The position numbers were made by a program, and so were the translations under genes. The notes under the pieces were generated by a model. That model saw nothing but the letters and a program-made list of their open reading frames with translations. It made no database searches and had not been told where the DNA came from. From Siniperca chuatsi (taxonomy: Eukaryota; Chordata; Actinopteri; Centrarchiformes; Sinipercidae): a DNA stretch of 64,000 nt. Of the stretch, positions 49,558 through 62,700 are shown piece after piece. The DNA lies in NCBI RefSeq assembly GCF_020085105.1, contig NC_058043.1, forward strand, positions 5,027,667 through 5,091,666. The letters run 5' to 3'. Numbering within the stretch: the first letter of the stretch is position 1; each line of letters opens with the position of its first letter.

Positions 49558-51248
49558 TGTTGTTTTCGTCTGACTTTGATCAATTTCTCTTCTGCACTTT
49601 TATGTCCATTATTAAATTTGGGGCAACTTCTGATTAGTTTAGTTTTAGTTTATTCAATTTATTTTATATCAGGGGCCATGTACAAAATATATTAATCTCA
49701 AAAAGAAAAGAGATGCTTTGTACGAGATTTAGCTACTTGCTAATTTCCTATCTATTTTGCTGCATTTATTTAATGTTTTTCTTTCTTTTTCTTCATTGTG
49801 TTTTTAAAATTGCTCTGATGCAAGCACTCTGCAAGCAAAGCACTTTGAATTGCCTCTATGTTTGAAAGGTGCTATAAAAATCTATTTGCCTTGCCCTGTC
49901 CTCTCGTGTAATTAGCTGCCAACATACCTGTAAAGATGTTATTTTGTCTATCAGGGACTTTATGTGAACCCTCATCACAGGTCACGGACAGGAGTTGTGA
50001 GCTGTTAAACAGAAGAGCTATTTTTCCATCTTGGATTGTTTCATGTGGAGGATTTACAGAGGCTTGACAAGGTAAAGGTATCTAATATTTTACAAGACAA
50101 ATGCAAAAATTAGAGAAACGTTGGTATAGATAGACATAATATTGTGTTACAGAATAAGTTTTGTCTTTCTTATAAAGTCACTTTCTTATCCCTTTAATCA
50201 TCTGACCCCTCAGACTTACGTTGTACAAAACAACGCATTTCTTCTAATAATTAAAGTACTGTGATTACAGAAAGATTACTGCATCACTATCAAAGACAGA
50301 AAAGGGCACAGGACTTTCAATAAACATTTTATTTGTGCGCATTGCTGACATATTCAATAAAAACATAAAACAGTGCAAATAAAACTGACAAGATACAGTC
50401 CAGTTTACACAGCATGTGGTCTCTTTTTTTTTTCTTTCTTTTTTTTTAGCCACAAGGAGACACTTTAACACCACCTCACTTCCTTCCAGGAGCAGGAACA
50501 AGCATGTGTAGAGAAATAACAGATTGATTTTTGGTGCAGTTAAAGCTAAGAGTTTAGAAGACTGCAGGTTAAATTGGACCCTGACCCACGAACTGAGAAA
50601 ACAGTTGTGTGTGTGTGTATCAGGTTTAGCTGCATTCTTCTGCTATGTAAACTTTCAATTTGACATTTCCTGATAAGAGTTTGTACCTGAGGTGTCACCA
50701 CCAGTCTGATTGTACAGTGGGCTAATACGGTTTTTTACATATTTTAATATCAGTGTACAAAACTGACATAAAAAGTGAAATGTGAAAAAGTACATATAAA
50801 GTCATTTATACGTACAGCACTACGCTGATGCTCTCTATAAGCTCTCTATATAATTCTGATGCGGTGCAGCATCAGAATTGAGATATTTGTGAAGAGTGCA
50901 AAATACCCTGCTTCCACTGCATATCTTTGGTAAGCAAATCGGAAGGATCGTCACTTGTTAATGCTAAAGATCCTGAAGACAATCTATAATAGTTATCAGT
51001 ATCAGCCTCAACCATTCAGTGTCAGTTGGTCTCTAACTCAGACCTTATATATATATATTTATTTAAGCAAATACCACTGATACCATTGTCTGATACTTAA
51101 GTGACCAATGTAGGTATGTTAACATTGCAGTTTTTGAAGGACACTTCTGGTTTATTACAATTTGGCTGTTGTTTTTTCAGCTTTGGGCAACATTGTACTC
51201 AACTACGCAAATTGCTGAGATCTGGGAACAAAGCAACATCACTACAGT
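49558..51248. repeat. Array unit 2
   Basis: About 1691 bp. The T tract is interrupted by CTTTC, the GT run is expanded to GTTGTGTGTGTGTGTATC, and the distal end reads GCAGTTTTTGAAGG where units 1 and 3 read GCAGGTTTCGAAGG. Hairpin at 50852-50879. Confidence 0.95.
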
Positions 51249-52944
51249 TGTTGTTTTCGTCTGACTTTGATCAATTTCTCTTCTGCACTTTTATGTCCAT
51301 TATTAAATTTGGGGCAACTTCTGATTAGTTTAGTTTTAGTTTATTCAATTTATTTTATATCAGGGGCCATGTACAAAATATATTAATCTCAAAAAGAAAA
51401 GAGATGCTTTGTACGAGATTTAGCTACTTGCTAATTTCCTATCTATTTTGCTGCATTTATTTAATGTTTTTCTTTCTTTTTCTTCATTGTGTTTTTAAAT
51501 GTTGCTCTGATGCAAGCACTCTGCAAGCAAAGCACTTTGAATTGCCTCTATGTTTGAAAGGTGCTATAAAAATCTATTTGCCTTGCCCTGTCCTCTCGTG
51601 TAATTAGCTGCCAACATACCTGTAAAGATGTTATTTTGTCTATCAGGGACTTTATGTGAACCCTCATCACAGGTCACGGACAGGAGTTGTGAGCTGTTAA
51701 ACAGAAGAGCTATTTTTCCATCTTGGATTGTTTCATGTGGAGGATTTACAGAGGCTTGACAAGGTAAAGGTATCTAATATTTTACAAGACAAATGCAAAA
51801 ATTAGAGAAACGTTGGTATAGATAGACATAATATTGTGTTACAGAATAAGTTTTGTCTTTCTTATAAAGTCACTTTCTTATCCCTTTAATCATCTGACCC
51901 CTCAGACTTACGTTGTACAAAACAACGCATTTCTTCTAATAATTAAAGTACTGTGATTACAGAAAGATTACTGCATCACTATCAAAGACAGAAAAGGGCA
52001 CAGGACTTTCAATAAACATTTTATTTGTGCGCATTGCTGACATATTCAATAAAAACATAAAACAGTGCAAATAAAACTGACAAGATACAGTCCAGTTTAC
52101 ACAGCATGTGGTCTCTTTTTTTTTTCTTTCTTTTTTTTTAGCCACAAGGAGACACTTTAACACCACCTCACTTCCTTCCAGGAGCAGGAACAAGCATGTG
52201 TAGAGAAATAACAGATTGATTTTTTGGTGCAGTTAAAGCTAAGAGTTTAGAAGACTGCAGGTTAAATTGGACCCTGACCCACGAACTGAGAAAACAGTTG
52301 TGGGTGTGTGGGTGTATCAGGTTTAGCTGCATTCTTCTGCTATGTAAACTTTCAATTTGACATTTCCTGATAAGAGTTTGTACCTGAGGTGTCACCACCA
52401 GTCTGATTGTACAGTGGGCTAATACGGTTTTTTACATATTTTAATATCAGTGTACAAAACTGACATAAAAAGTGAAATGTGAAAAAGTACATATAAAGTC
52501 ATTTATACGTACAGCACTACGCTGATGCTCTCTATAAGCTCTCTATATAATTCTGATGCGGTGCAGCATCAGAATTGAGATATTTGTGAAGAGTGCAAAA
52601 TACCCTGCTTCCACTGCATATCTTTGGTAAGCAAATCGGAAGGATCGTCACTTGTTAATGCTAAAGATCCTGAAGACAATCTATAATAGTTATCAGTATC
52701 AGCCTCAACCATTCAGTGTCAGTTGGTCTCTAACTCAGACCTTATATATATATATTTATTTAAGCAAATACCACTGATACCATTGTCTGATACTTAAGTG
52801 ACCAATGTAGGTATGTTAACATTGCAGGTTTCGAAGGACACTTCTGGTTTATTACAATTTGGCTGTTGTTTTCTCAGCTTTGGGCAACATTGTACTCAAC
52901 TACGCAAATTGCTGAGATCTGGGAACAAAGCAACATCACTACAG
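51249..52944. repeat. Array unit 3
   Basis: About 1696 bp. It shares the CTTTC interruption with unit 2 but the GCAGGTTTCGAAGG end with unit 1. Hairpin at 52549-52576. Its right edge is 762 bases from the transglutaminase stop codon. Confidence 0.95.
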
Positions 52945-53706
52945 CAAAGTCCAACAGGGCAACAAACATGAGCAGTCAGACGATCAGACAGGTTGTAAAC
53001 AACCCAGATTATATCCAGATATAATCCAGATTATCTAAACCATTTTATCTGGAGGTAGAATAGAAAGTGATCACATCTGAAATGTTGGTAAAAATCCCTC
53101 ATTGGACAGGAAAACTGCGCACAACTACCGTTCGCCTTCTTGACTCTTCCTAATCAAGTTGGCTAACCTGGAGGTTTGGTTCCAATCTGTATGATCGACT
53201 GACTCGTGTAAATCTAAGATGACTGCAGCTGCCATCCACTGCGAAGGAGTAATATAAAAACTTTTCAGTGCCAACTTTCATGCATGCTAATCGCTCGACT
53301 GTCAGGGGTTGAGCATATTGAAGACGTACTGGAACGCTAAAAATCACAGCTGTAAGTTGTATAGCTGGCTATTTTTATACACCTTGCACCCACATTTGAT
53401 TGAAAACAACATGCTTATTCTTTTTGAAAATCACTGGAGGAAGCCAAGAAGTTTCACCAAAAAAGTAAAAAACAAGTGCAGATGTAGAAGCAATAAGAGA
53501 AAGCAAATAATTCCAGGAATGTACTGAATGTATTGAGCACCAAAGGTGATATATCTTAGATCCTGTAAGGGTGATTTCTTAAGCTACGCAACTGTAAAAA
53601 CTTTGAAATGTAGGTGTACGTAGGCCTATGTATCATAAAGAGGTATAAATCTGACATTTTACTTCTGAGTAAACGTAAACGACTCTTACTCGGCGATACT
53701 GAGAAG
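52945..53706 (-). other. Downstream sequence / probable 3' UTR of the transglutaminase
   Basis: Lies just after the - strand stop at 53707-53709. I saw no AATAAA on the - strand within it. The first one downstream is at 52755-52760, inside array unit 3, so the 3' UTR may run into the array. Confidence 0.4.
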
Positions 53707-56700
53707 TTACAGCCTGACAAAGACACTGCAGCTACCCTTGACGTCTCTGAAGGTGGAGCAGTTGAAGTGAGCCACGAGAGTCTTCTGTCCAGTCTTGTAG
53801 GGGGAAAAGAAGAACGCGACGCGTATTCGGTTGCTTGCCTTCAGATCCGAAAGCCTGTGGGTAACACAAGTAATAAAAAAAAACCTCAGAATGGCTCAGT
53901 TTGTGGGTAAAACTCTACATTTATGTTGCCTGGTGTTATCCAGATTTTGGATGGGCAACACCACTTTTAATTGATGCAGTGTTGTGCAGTAAAACGTCCC
54001 AATATACCAACTAGGGCTGTTGAACCACAATAACAGTTTGGTGCTGAGAGAAATGAGTCTGTAGCACCAAGTATCGAAAACTGTCAAGTACCAAAAGCTA
54101 GCATCAAATGTCTCATTAGATTCATAATCTTGTATGCTTATTCTTTGATCAGACAGTTCCTGATTGAAGTCAACATTCTGCTAATTTTAGACTTAAATTT
54201 TAGACTTTTATTTAGACAAAATTGTTCTGCAGCTGCTTGTTTTTAGACAAAATTTAACATTTGAGACATTTGGGATCTCCTGTTAAATGAAAAAGGGGGT
54301 TTGTAGAAAAGCCCGTTTATATTCCTCAAAGTGAGATATGCAAAAAAGTTTTGGTGTCAGTATATATATCACTATCGCTAGCACTAGAATTGAAACATTT
54401 CAACCCAACTCTAATCACAACCCCAATACACATAAACACATAAACACACACACGCATTACTGAAACAAATGACTAGTCAACTGACATTAAATATGTATAT
54501 TTTGAATTTGATGTTAAACGTTTTAGACATTTTTCAATAAAATGTCTGAAAACATTTGCTGGATGCAGATTTAATTTGTTTTCCTATCATTAAGAATACT
54601 TTGGGAAATGTTGGTTGCTTATCAGACCAAGTTAAAAATAAGTCATCACTTTGTAATTATTGGTAACATTTTATAGACTGCAACATTAATAGATCAATCA
54701 ATTCAATTGTCAATTGTAAAAATAATTATTTGTTATTTGCACCTTTACTTGAAGCAGCCTAAAACCTTGTATAGCATTCCACATGCCCATGAGGTTGTGT
54801 TAGACACACACACAAACACACACACACACTCACTTGACTTTAATATCCTCATTCAATAGGCCACTTCCAGTGAGAGTCAGAGTGCAGTCCTTCAGCGTCT
54901 CGTCCACCGGGTTCATGAAAACCACTTCCCCAGATGCCTCTTGGTTCAGTCTGGCAGAACTGGAAACCTGGAACGCACACATTTTAACAGATTATTCAAA
55001 TACACTCAGTCAAAAAGTATCAAAAAGTCCAAAAGTAAGACAGCTTGTAGCATGCCGGACAAAACCAACACAGATTTTAATAAAACAGCAAGCAAAGAAC
55101 TACTTAAAGAACATTTTAACAATATATATATATAAAAAAATGTTGATGCTTTTGTTGCAAGTAGCAGTAGAAAACAGTGGATATAGACTTTTCTCAAACA
55201 TGGCTGATGTATTTCACCATTGCCTGAAGTCAACTTTATGTTGCCTCCAGCTCTGTCTGCAAACCCTCATTTATTTTGAATACAGCTGATAACCAGGATG
55301 TGAAACACAGCAGATCTCAAGGGGTCTTGGACCATTTAATTAACACCTAGGAACCCCTGAAAATATCCTACTTAGCTCTACTGTTAAAGATTATTTGCAC
55401 GTTGATAGATGAGGAGCAGCACAGAACATGTGACTGAATGTTAACAACTAATTCTCCTTTTTTAGCCGTGCTAGCAGCACAGCTCTATGGATGACAATGT
55501 TGGTCAGTCCACAACTTTGGTCCACATTGAAATATCTCAACAACTTTTTGATGGATTGCCATGTAAGTTTGTGCAGACATTCATGGTCCCCAGAGGATGA
55601 AGCCTACTGACTTTGGTGATCTTAGTGCCACCAGCACCACGTGGCTTTCAGTGAAATGTCCTGACAACTACTGGATGGATTGCCATGAAACTCAATATAA
55701 ATATCCGTGGTGCCTAATCTAGCGCCACCAGTATGTCTCATTTTTGTACAGACACTCATGGTTTCCAGAGGATGAATTCTAATAATGGTCTCCTGACTTT
55801 TCCTCTAGCGCCACCACAAGATTGACATTTGTGATTTTGAGTGAAATGTCTCAGCAGCTATTGGATGGATTTGGTGCACAAATTCATGTTCCCCTCAGGA
55901 TGAATTGTAATAACTTTGGCAATCCTCTGACTTGTTATCGTTTATCGTTTTAGCGTCATCATCAGGCTAAAATTTCAATATGTGCAATACTTTATTTTAT
56001 GGCAGAATACCTGCAAAACTATTGACATTCCCATCAGCCATAGATGTACTTTGTGTTTAGTGCTAATTAGGAAATGTTAGCATGCTAACACACTATACTA
56101 AGATGGTGAACATGGTAAACATTGACCTGCTTTGTATCAACATGTTAGCATTGTCATTGTGAGCATGTTAGCATGCTGAGATTAGCATTTAGCTCAAAGC
56201 ACTAAGCACTGTGCCTAAGTACGGCATCACAGAATTGATAACGTGGCTGTAGACTCTTTATAGTCTTGTTATATATATTTTATATATATATATATATTAT
56301 AATCTATATATTATTTTGTTAATTTTGAGATTGGGTTTATTTTTTTATACCAGACTTTGAGTATGAGAAGAGATACCAACAGCTGTCAACTAATGTGACA
56401 GACAGATGAACAAAGTCTGATGACAGGTGATTTTAGAGACAGAGAGGCAGAGGTTTTCTACTCACGGTGACAGAGATGGGAGGGTCAAGCAGCACAACAT
56501 CATACTGAGCCAGGTATGTGTTATTTGGCTTCTGTTTGTCCGTGACCAAGGCTGAAACCTTCATGCTGTCACACTCCATCATGTGTTTATGGTAGGCCAA
56601 GAACGGGACCAGGATAGGGATGGACAGATCTCCAAGAGACAGAGGAAGAGAAGGGAGATTTAAAGTCAATTCATCCAAATTCCCCAATAACATACAGTAT

Positions 56701-59700
56701 TTTCTCAACATACAAATAGATATTTGTCAGTCCTTTTAGATATCTCTCTTTGAGATTTCTGCATCCAAAATTCAAAAGTAACATCTCTGTCCAGAGAAAT
56801 ATCCACAGAAGAAGAGTTACCTCTCCCGTGCTGCAGTGTCTCCTCCTTCACCTCAGTCTTGATGGTCACAGATGGTGAGCCGTTGTACCTCATGGCTTGG
56901 ACGCTGATGTTGATAGTCAGCGGCCTGGCAGCACTGCCCTGAGTGCACAGCACCAGCTTCAGGCTCACATCCTTACCGTCCATCGGTTTGGACACCTGCA
57001 GCACCACACAATGAGAAAAATAATTATGTAAGTCATACATGGACCTATCCTGCATGCATCACCCCATTGAATCCAATCCAAAGTGGGTAATAATCATCTG
57101 CTTTGCTTTTACTTTTAACCAAAGTCCTAATCAGTGGCTTGCAGAGACTAGGGACGGGGACAAAAATGAAAAATGGGCTCCAACAAGGACACTTAAGCTA
57201 ATCAAAAGAGTCATTTCCACTGGGGATGGGAGGGTGGCATGTCTCCCTCACTTTAATAGTTTCAGGTTGATTTTCTTATTAAAGGCTCCCTGAACATTGT
57301 TGTCTTACTGCCACCATAGTCCAGCAGAGGGAAGATCTGAGTTGAATAAAATGTTAATGCTCATCTGAGTCACAGTTAAAAGCAAGAAGCTTAACGAGCA
57401 GCGGCGAGCAGTGCAGCGACGGCTTTGTGTACTTCATTGCCCTGGGTTTTGACTTTCAGGCTACATATAGGCTGCTCTAAATGATTGGTGAAGGTTGTTG
57501 GTGCTGTATGCAACCTGAAATGACTGACTGAAGACATTAAAGTGATTGCACATGCCTTTAAGAGCCTCTTAACATTGGCTGTCTGTGGTGCTCCAGAGTA
57601 TGCTGAATGACACTTAAACGTAACTTGGCATAATTAACTGCCTGTAAGCCATGCTGTATATTAGAAATACATAAATCAAAAGTAATCTTTAAACTTTGAT
57701 CCATTTAGCTGCTGCTCAAAGCAAACGTTGCCCGCAAGTACAAATTAAATCAATCAGTGATGGTTTTTATAATCTTCATGCATGAATATGCTCGTCATCA
57801 ATATCGAATAGCATTCTGCCATCATTTCTGTATTAGACTCTTACACACAAATGGCTAACAGCATATGACCCTTGATAAAAAAACAAGAGAAGAAACTGAA
57901 AACAGAACATCAACAAAGTGGCATTACAGCCAGAAGAGATTAATATATAAAGCTGTGGGTGAAGATTGTTTACTTTAACACTGCCAAATAAATAAATAGA
58001 TAAAAATAAAAAATCCAGCAGCCTGCACCTTTCTCCATCAAAGTTCATTCTTTGTTTTTTTATCTAATTTAAATGCTTTTACATCAAACCTAACAGAGAG
58101 AGAGAATGGTTATGATAAAAGTAGTACAGACTTAAATAGAATATAATTGAATAGAATATCTTTATTGTCATCGCACATGTACGAGATTAAGTTTGCAGCT
58201 TCCGTATTCAATGCTATAAAAACAATAAATAGGGTCAAATTAAAACAATAAATAAAATATTTAAATAAATTATAATATATAATAAATAAGATTCATTCTG
58301 TTCAATAGCTCTAAAGGGAAACTTGTAGTTTCTGTGACGTACCTCTTCAAATCGTATGGACACTGGCGGCAGTGAAGGGCAGTGTGGGCCCTCGTTCACC
58401 TCCGCCCCTCCATTCTCGAGTCTGGTGACGGCGTAATTATAGACAGACCTCTCCTCCGTTGATCCTGTAAGAGTAGTAATTCAGTCAATCTCCAGAGCCA
58501 CCGTTGTACAGCATAAACAGCTGAAGTTTGTATGTGATCTGTTTGTCAGGGGAACCCACCCTCTCTTTGTTTGTAAGTGTCGGTGATGTCCATCCTCATG
58601 TTGGAGCCGACAGACTTGGTGGAGATGTTCTGACCGACTCTCTTGGTGTCAGACCAGATTTTCACTTTTGAACCATCAGCTTTGATCTGACGGGACACAA
58701 AAACACAGACAACAGAAACAACAAAAAGAAACAAATCATTAAACAAAATCGGACATAAAATTTGCTTTTAGAAACTTATATTTGCTGCAGCCCTCAAATA
58801 TATATAGAATATATATGTTATATTTGGCTGTGGTTAGCCCTGTTATTTTGATAGTTGTCTCTTTTTATTTTTTTATTTTTTAATTATTATTAATATTTTT
58901 TTCACTAAAGGCCCCGATATTCACTAAGTGTGAAACTGATGAAGTTAGGCTCAAGCTCTGCTCACTGACCAGCCAGTCAATGCAGTCGGCATTGACCTCG
59001 GCGAAGACAAATGGGATGTCATATTTGAGGTCTACGTCTCCGTTCAGGATGGCTTTGACTGGGGCTGGACCACAGCAGTAAACACCTACAGGAGGAGAGA
59101 CAATCAAAATCATGAAATGACTACGTTTTAGTCAAATGCCAAACATTTGTTGGTTATGATGCCATAGACATCAGCAGAGCAAGATATCTAAAGAACTACT
59201 AGCCAGATATACAAGTGATTTGTTTCGGATATTCATGCCCCCCAGAGGATTCATCCTAATGTTTTTGATGATTCCTGATCTTGCTAGCACCATCATCGTC
59301 ATTTCCTCTTGAGCACAAGAAATATGAACATCTGTCAAAATGTTCACACAAGACATCTGATGGGCACAGATATGTTTTCAATGGGATAAACCCTTTGGAA
59401 TTGATTGACCCCCTGACCTTCCCTCGAATGTCCTTTTCCCTCAGAACAAACGTTATTCAGAACATTTTTATTTTATTCAGAAATCATCAGTATTTCAGTC
59501 TTGGTATAAGTTGAATTATTATTCGAAATTAAGAATATGCATCTAGAAATTCATATTCAGGAGGTTGTTCATATTCTCAGACTCCGCATCAAAGTAATTA
59601 TTTCACTGCAGAGCTCCCGTTAATACTTGTATGGAAACAAATTACGTTTTTAATATTATTTCCAAAATAATACCCAGAAATAAATGAGTTGAAGAAGGTA

Positions 59701-62700
59701 TGAAGATAATTCTTACATTTGCTGCAAACATTTTTTTTTCTTTCTAAATCCCTATTTGGATGGAATTGGAATAATTGAGCAAAGGTGTCAATAAAATCTC
59801 AGAGTAGAAAGAGGTCAGCATGTACAATTAGGACAAGAAACAAGTTCATAAGAGCAGGGAAGAAAATGTGTCCAGAGTCTGTACCATCACTCTTCTCCTG
59901 TGGTGTTGGATCCACAACTTGCCAGCCGTCATATTTGCCATCCTTAGCCAGGTCTGGCCGCTTCATCCACGCCTCCACCCACACGTGGAAGTTCCTAAAA
60001 CACAAATCAACAGTCAGATTCTGCAGTAGACTGAAACACAACACTGGAGAACTGATTTAGAAGGACCACAACATTCTGTAGCGCTGTGAAATCTATCTGA
60101 AGCACCTTAATCTGCTCAAAGTACAACACTGTAGATCACTGTAACTCCTCTAGCTCTGGAACATTCTTGGTTTGAAAACAGGGTACATACTACAGCGCCT
60201 ACAGATCCCCCCCAGACATGTTTTAAGACATATAAAAATACTCTGCTTGGAATAATAATTTGTGTCTATGTTTTTTCCACAAAAAAAGTTCAATTACCTT
60301 GTTAAAATGTCTTAAATTTTCATCTACTCCCACTCCCTCATTGAAAAACCTAGAATATATGAATATCAAATATTTTTTATTTCAAAAGTTTAACTGCTGG
60401 ACACAAAATGTCTCCTACTTTGAGAATGTACTCTATTCTCAGTGTACGTGCACTGTAGGCTTCAAGTTTTCACATCACACTTGTGTAAGTTGCATACTGG
60501 ACCACGACTGGATTCATTTGGAGTCGTGAGTCCAATATTCATTTTAGCTCTGTTTTTGATCTCTACCACCTCCTGAGGGAAATATCTGGCTCTTTAGCTG
60601 CTAAATGCTCCACTATGTTCACCAGCTAGTGTACAGTGAGTTTTTGGAGCTATGAGTGCAGTGAGAGTGAATCAAAACAGTCATTTTGCAGACGGATGGC
60701 TACAGAATGAACAGAAACTCGCTATAAAGCTTTGTAAAGCCGAGGGGAGCTGCAGATTCAGGTGATGCTTCTCTGTAGGTTCATTATCATGAGTGACCCC
60801 TTTCACACTGTCTCTGTGCTCATGTTTCTAGTCTCAATAGAACACAGTGTGTTACTCTTTGGCTCATGTTTTGAGGTATATACTGTAAAAGGTCCATAAA
60901 GGCCCCGCAGTACAAGATGGAGACCTTTAGAACAACAATGTAATGAGTAGTTATTATCATCATGTAATAACACACTCAGTATTTTGAGAAACATTTAAAA
61001 AGTCTGGAACAGTATTTTACCTATATTGTTTTCTGATATATGAGTATTATGGTCTTCTGTGCTGCGCACTTGATGTGTTGGAAAAGCCTCAGAAATAGCA
61101 TTTAAAGCATCATGGACAACAATGACATTCTTTATTGGCGGATCAAAAACTCTTGGGTGTGATGACTTAAGGCGAGTCACTGTTTGACATGTTGACATGA
61201 TTTTTGGCCTGATAATGTGTCTCATCACACCTCTTTACTTTGATCTGACCTTTAAAAGCTGGGAACACTTTTCCTCCTGGGAAATTGGCATATTGCTATG
61301 GTTTATTTAGTGTTATTTTTTTCATGCCAGATTGCACTTATTTAATTGCCTCTGAGGCGTGACACTGGTCTGGAACAGTACATTGCACACCCATGTTTTA
61401 TAACACAGTGTGCCAAACACCTGAGGAATTCAAGTGTGAACTATTTTGAGCCTTGACACCACTGACCTGATAATTTGTTGGCATAGTGAGTCACATGAAT
61501 TTAAGTGGCTCAAATCAATATTTTTATATTAACAATGGATCATATGACTACTTTTATGTGAAAATGTAGTGACAAACCCACCAAGAATTATCCCAGAGTT
61601 CTAAAGAGCGTTTTAGTGCCTTTCAGCTCATTGTTTTGGTTCACTCTCACCGGTCTCATAGCGTCGTTTCCAGCCGCAGCTGTTTTCGGTGCTCTAAAAA
61701 CCACCTGTACACATTCAGAAGACCTAGAGGAACTACATCTCCTGTGGTCTGAATAATTAGGTTCAAAGAATACAGAATTTGTTTACTTTTATTGAAAAAT
61801 GGATATTTACCCTTTTTACCTATTGATGGGTGATGGGTATAAGATGAAAAAGTGTATTTGTTAAAGAATATTGTGAAAGGTTGATTGTGATTTTATACAT
61901 CTATGACCATATATATTTATGGTCATAGATATTTTTTGGCAATTTGTGTATCAACTAAGATCAATGGTATTTAGTAAAAATTTTGGAGGAATAGGATGAT
62001 TGTAATGTTTTGTATATATATGGTATCTATGGTGATATATATCAGTCACATGACAGATCAAAGTATTGTATATAAGGAAACCGGAAACAAGGCAAGCTAG
62101 CCGAAAACGTTTGGTGAATAAAGCAAAGCGGTGTACTGGAGAAGAGTTGTGTGAGTTTGATGGACTTGCATTGCAGCTCACACTCGCTGTGTGTGTGTGT
62201 GTGTGTGTGTTCTCAAAGTAAGAAATTGTAGCTTCTGTGTCTCACCAAATACTATCATTGGATTTTTTCTCTCTGACTCCGTAGTCGGCATGGTACACGT
62301 CGATGATCAGATTGCTGTTGTTGTCGTGGGCTGACTCGAAGTTGGTGATCACACGGCAGGGGATGCCCAGCAGGCGCAGCACTGGAACCAAACACAAAGA
62401 TTCATTCAAATAAGTTCATATCACCGTGCTGGTTTCTCACCATTCTGCAGCTCCATTAGACAACCATTAAAGCGCAGAACAGATACTCATATTTACACTT
62501 TTTATATGTACAGCACAGAATGAGCAGAGAAACAATAAGACACGTCTTTGTAGCTAAATGCTACCCTAGTTTGTTCAAATTGAATGAGACATTTGCGTAA
62601 ACGTAAATCAGTTTGTCTTTCTTTTTGTTGTTGCATCTTGTTATCATCTTTACTAAGCTGCCATGGTGCCAAAATCAGGACCATCATTCCAATTTTAATT

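Larger units (their letters stand above)
47878..52944. repeat. Tandem array of three 1.69 kb units
   Basis: The phrase TGTTTTCGTCTGACTTTGAT recurs at 47881, 49561 and 51252 (periods 1680 and 1691), and all intervening sequence repeats in the same order. The array ends at 52944 in CACTACAG, which is followed by unique CAAAGTCC. Units differ mainly in a T-rich tract, a GT run and a few bases. Each carries a repeat-like tail (AAAGGTGCTATAAAAATC), a perfect 11-bp inverted repeat, and AATAAA hexamers on the - strand. Open frames inside are identical from unit to unit and encode nothing recognisable. It may be a recent segmental duplication or an assembly effect. Confidence 0.97.
59995..62245 (-). 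other. Transglutaminase intron (2.25 kb)
   Basis: It contains a dispersed repeat at about 60530-60915, a perfect hairpin at 61899-61930, an LTR-like TATA/AATAAA segment at about 62020-62165 and a GT run at about 62190-62210. No coding exon recognised. Confidence 0.6.

Noticed and set aside
49410..52398. Identical short open frames (75-78 aa) in the tandem array
   Set aside because: They are identical because the DNA is duplicated, carry no recognisable domain and have no splice or start context. Repetition here is not evidence of selection.
53614..53910. 98 aa + strand open frame over the last transglutaminase exon
   Set aside because: Antisense shadow of exon 53707-53854, which has acceptor, phase and stop on the - strand.
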